From Paraburkholderia nodosa (GTDB lineage: Bacteria > Pseudomonadota > Gammaproteobacteria > Burkholderiales > Burkholderiaceae), in assembly GCF_001718195.1 (NCBI RefSeq), contig NZ_MCNV01000028.1:1-64000 (forward strand): DNA of 64,000 nucleotides. Direction: 5' to 3'. The position numbers and the translations under genes were made by a program. The notes beneath the pieces are model-generated. The model did no database searches. It was not told where the DNA came from and worked only from the letters and a program-made list of their open reading frames with translations. The stretch's first letter is position 1, and every line of letters starts with the position of its first letter. This document shows positions 63,270 to 64,000 of the stretch, one piece after another.

Positions 63270-64000
63270 TCACTGGGAGCGGGCGCCGGCGTTTGCATGC
63301 CCAGCATGCCCCTTCTCGTCATACGCCGTGTCATTCCACCAACCGCCACCCAGTGCCTGGAATAAAGCAGCTGTATCTGCATAGCGAGCTGCTTGCGCCT
63401 GCGCGAGATTCACGACGGCCTGCTGATATTGGCGCTGTGCGTCGAGCAGCGACAGATAGCTGACTCCGCCGACTCGAAACTGTCCGCGCGCCACATCCAG
63501 TGAACTGCTAGCCGCGCGCCAGGCGTCGGTTTGGGCGGCAAGAGCAGCCGCGTCGTGATCGAGTGCGCGCAACGTGTCCGCCACATCTTCGAATGCGAGC
63601 AGCACGACTTGCCGATATCGCGCGTTGGCCTCGTCAAAGGCGGCTTCCGCCGCTCTTTTTTTTGCGGTCAATTGCCCACCATGGAATATTGGTTGCGTGA
63701 GTCCCGCGCCGATGTTCCAGATCATGTCGGCATACTTCAGCATGCCAGCCGGCGTTAAAGACTGTGGGCCGTAATTCGCGGAGAGCATGAGTTGTGGATA
63801 GAGGTTTGCCGTGGCGACACCGACCTCGGCGCTCGCCTGGTGCAGCACGGCATCAGCGGCCAAAATATCCGGCCGCTGCCGGACCAGCGAGGAAGGCAGA
63901 CTGACCGGCAAGGTTTGCGGTAGTGTGAACATCGACATCGTGAATTCGGACACACCTGCTTCGCTCGGTAATCTGCCCGAAAGCACGGCAAGCTGGTGTC
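63270..64000 (-). CDS. Outer-membrane efflux channel (NodT/OprM family), partial
   Basis: The last ~240 residues of a TolC-like channel; the start lies beyond the right edge. PSSLVRQRPDILAADAVLHQ and EVGVATANLYPQLMLSANYG are hallmarks of NodT-type lipoproteins, followed by the coiled-coil repeats ending QYQQAVVNLAQAQAARYADT. It is the first gene of the efflux operon, 93 bases before the adaptor. Confidence 0.9.
   Translation of the reverse strand, partial: HQLAVLSGRLPSEAGVSEFTMSMFTLPQTLPVSLPSSLVRQRPDILAADAVLHQASAEVGVATANLYPQLMLSANYGPQSLTPAGMLKYADMIWNIGAGLTQPIFHGGQLTAKKRAAEAAFDEANARYRQVVLLAFEDVADTLRALDHDAAALAAQTDAWRAASSSLDVARGQFRVGGVSYLSLLDAQRQYQQAVVNLAQAQAARYADTAALFQALGGGWWNDTAYDEKGHAGHANAGARSQ

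Overview
The window looks like an accessory replicon or symbiosis/nitrogen-fixation island of a Burkholderiaceae beta-proteobacterium, most likely Paraburkholderia or a close relative (beta-rhizobium type). I infer this from the nif-fix gene set and order, Burkholderia-like protein sequences, moderately high GC, very heavy insertion-sequence debris, and plant-interaction genes (iaaM/iaaH, a GH12 glycanase, a neprosin-type peptidase). The species call is an inference; no rRNA, tRNA, replication or nod gene was recognised.

Layout. 1-1.9 kb holds broken chromosomal-type genes (acyl-CoA dehydrogenase and sigma-54 activator fragments) cut by an IS110 transposase. 2-11.5 kb is a divergent nitrogen-fixation block: nifV-fixABCX plus a helical-repeat protein on the minus strand, and nifB-fdxN-hesB-nifZ-nifT plus a small unknown on the plus strand. 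The two arms have their own -24/-12 (sigma-54) promoters and one shared exact TGT-N10-ACA NifA site. 12-15.3 kb is a minus-strand operon (unknown protein, ankyrin protein, FmdB zinc ribbon, secreted neprosin peptidase) with its own -24/-12 promoter, divergent from nifHDK (15.7-19.8 kb), which has a -24/-12 promoter, a nifH-nifD hairpin and a terminator after nifK. 20-23.3 kb has IS scraps, a second odd HesB-like gene, an Lrp-type regulator and a solitary nifW with its own NifA site and sigma-54 promoter. nifE, nifN, nifX, nifA, nifQ and nifS are not in the window.

23.3-27.5 kb is a graveyard of catabolic pseudogenes (S53 peptidase, CoA-transferase, MFS transporter) with one perhaps intact amidohydrolase. 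27.6-32.2 kb holds a secreted ClpP-like protein and a well preserved four-component toluene-monooxygenase operon (tmoABCDE-like, no reductase gene) behind a textbook sigma-54 promoter. 32.8-35.6 kb is a decayed three-gene module (EamA exporter, haem-oxygenase-like protein, ATP-grasp ligase); a second, more degraded and inverted copy of the first two genes lies at 50.0-50.8 kb. 36-41.6 kb and 46.5-51.1 kb are mostly dead IS elements (IS110, IS701, IS3, IS5, IS6, IS630, IS66) with a universal stress protein and an H-NS-like protein between them. 41.6-45.7 kb carries a methyltransferase, a broken luciferase-like monooxygenase, an aldo/keto reductase and an acyl-CoA-dehydrogenase-like flavoenzyme. 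51-58.3 kb holds a GH12 endoglucanase, a fatty-acid hydroxylase and an indole-acetic-acid operon (iaaM-iaaH-carboxyltransferase). 59-64 kb is a tripartite RND efflux operon running off the right edge.

How it works together: NifA/sigma-54 would switch on nifHDK, nifB-Z-T, nifV-fixABCX, nifW and, by promoter evidence, the ankyrin/FmdB/neprosin operon. FixABCX supplies low-potential electrons, NifB and NifV make cofactor precursors, and NifW/Z/T assist maturation. The IAA, glycanase and peptidase genes point to life with a plant. All functional names rest on sequence recognition by eye; no database search was run.
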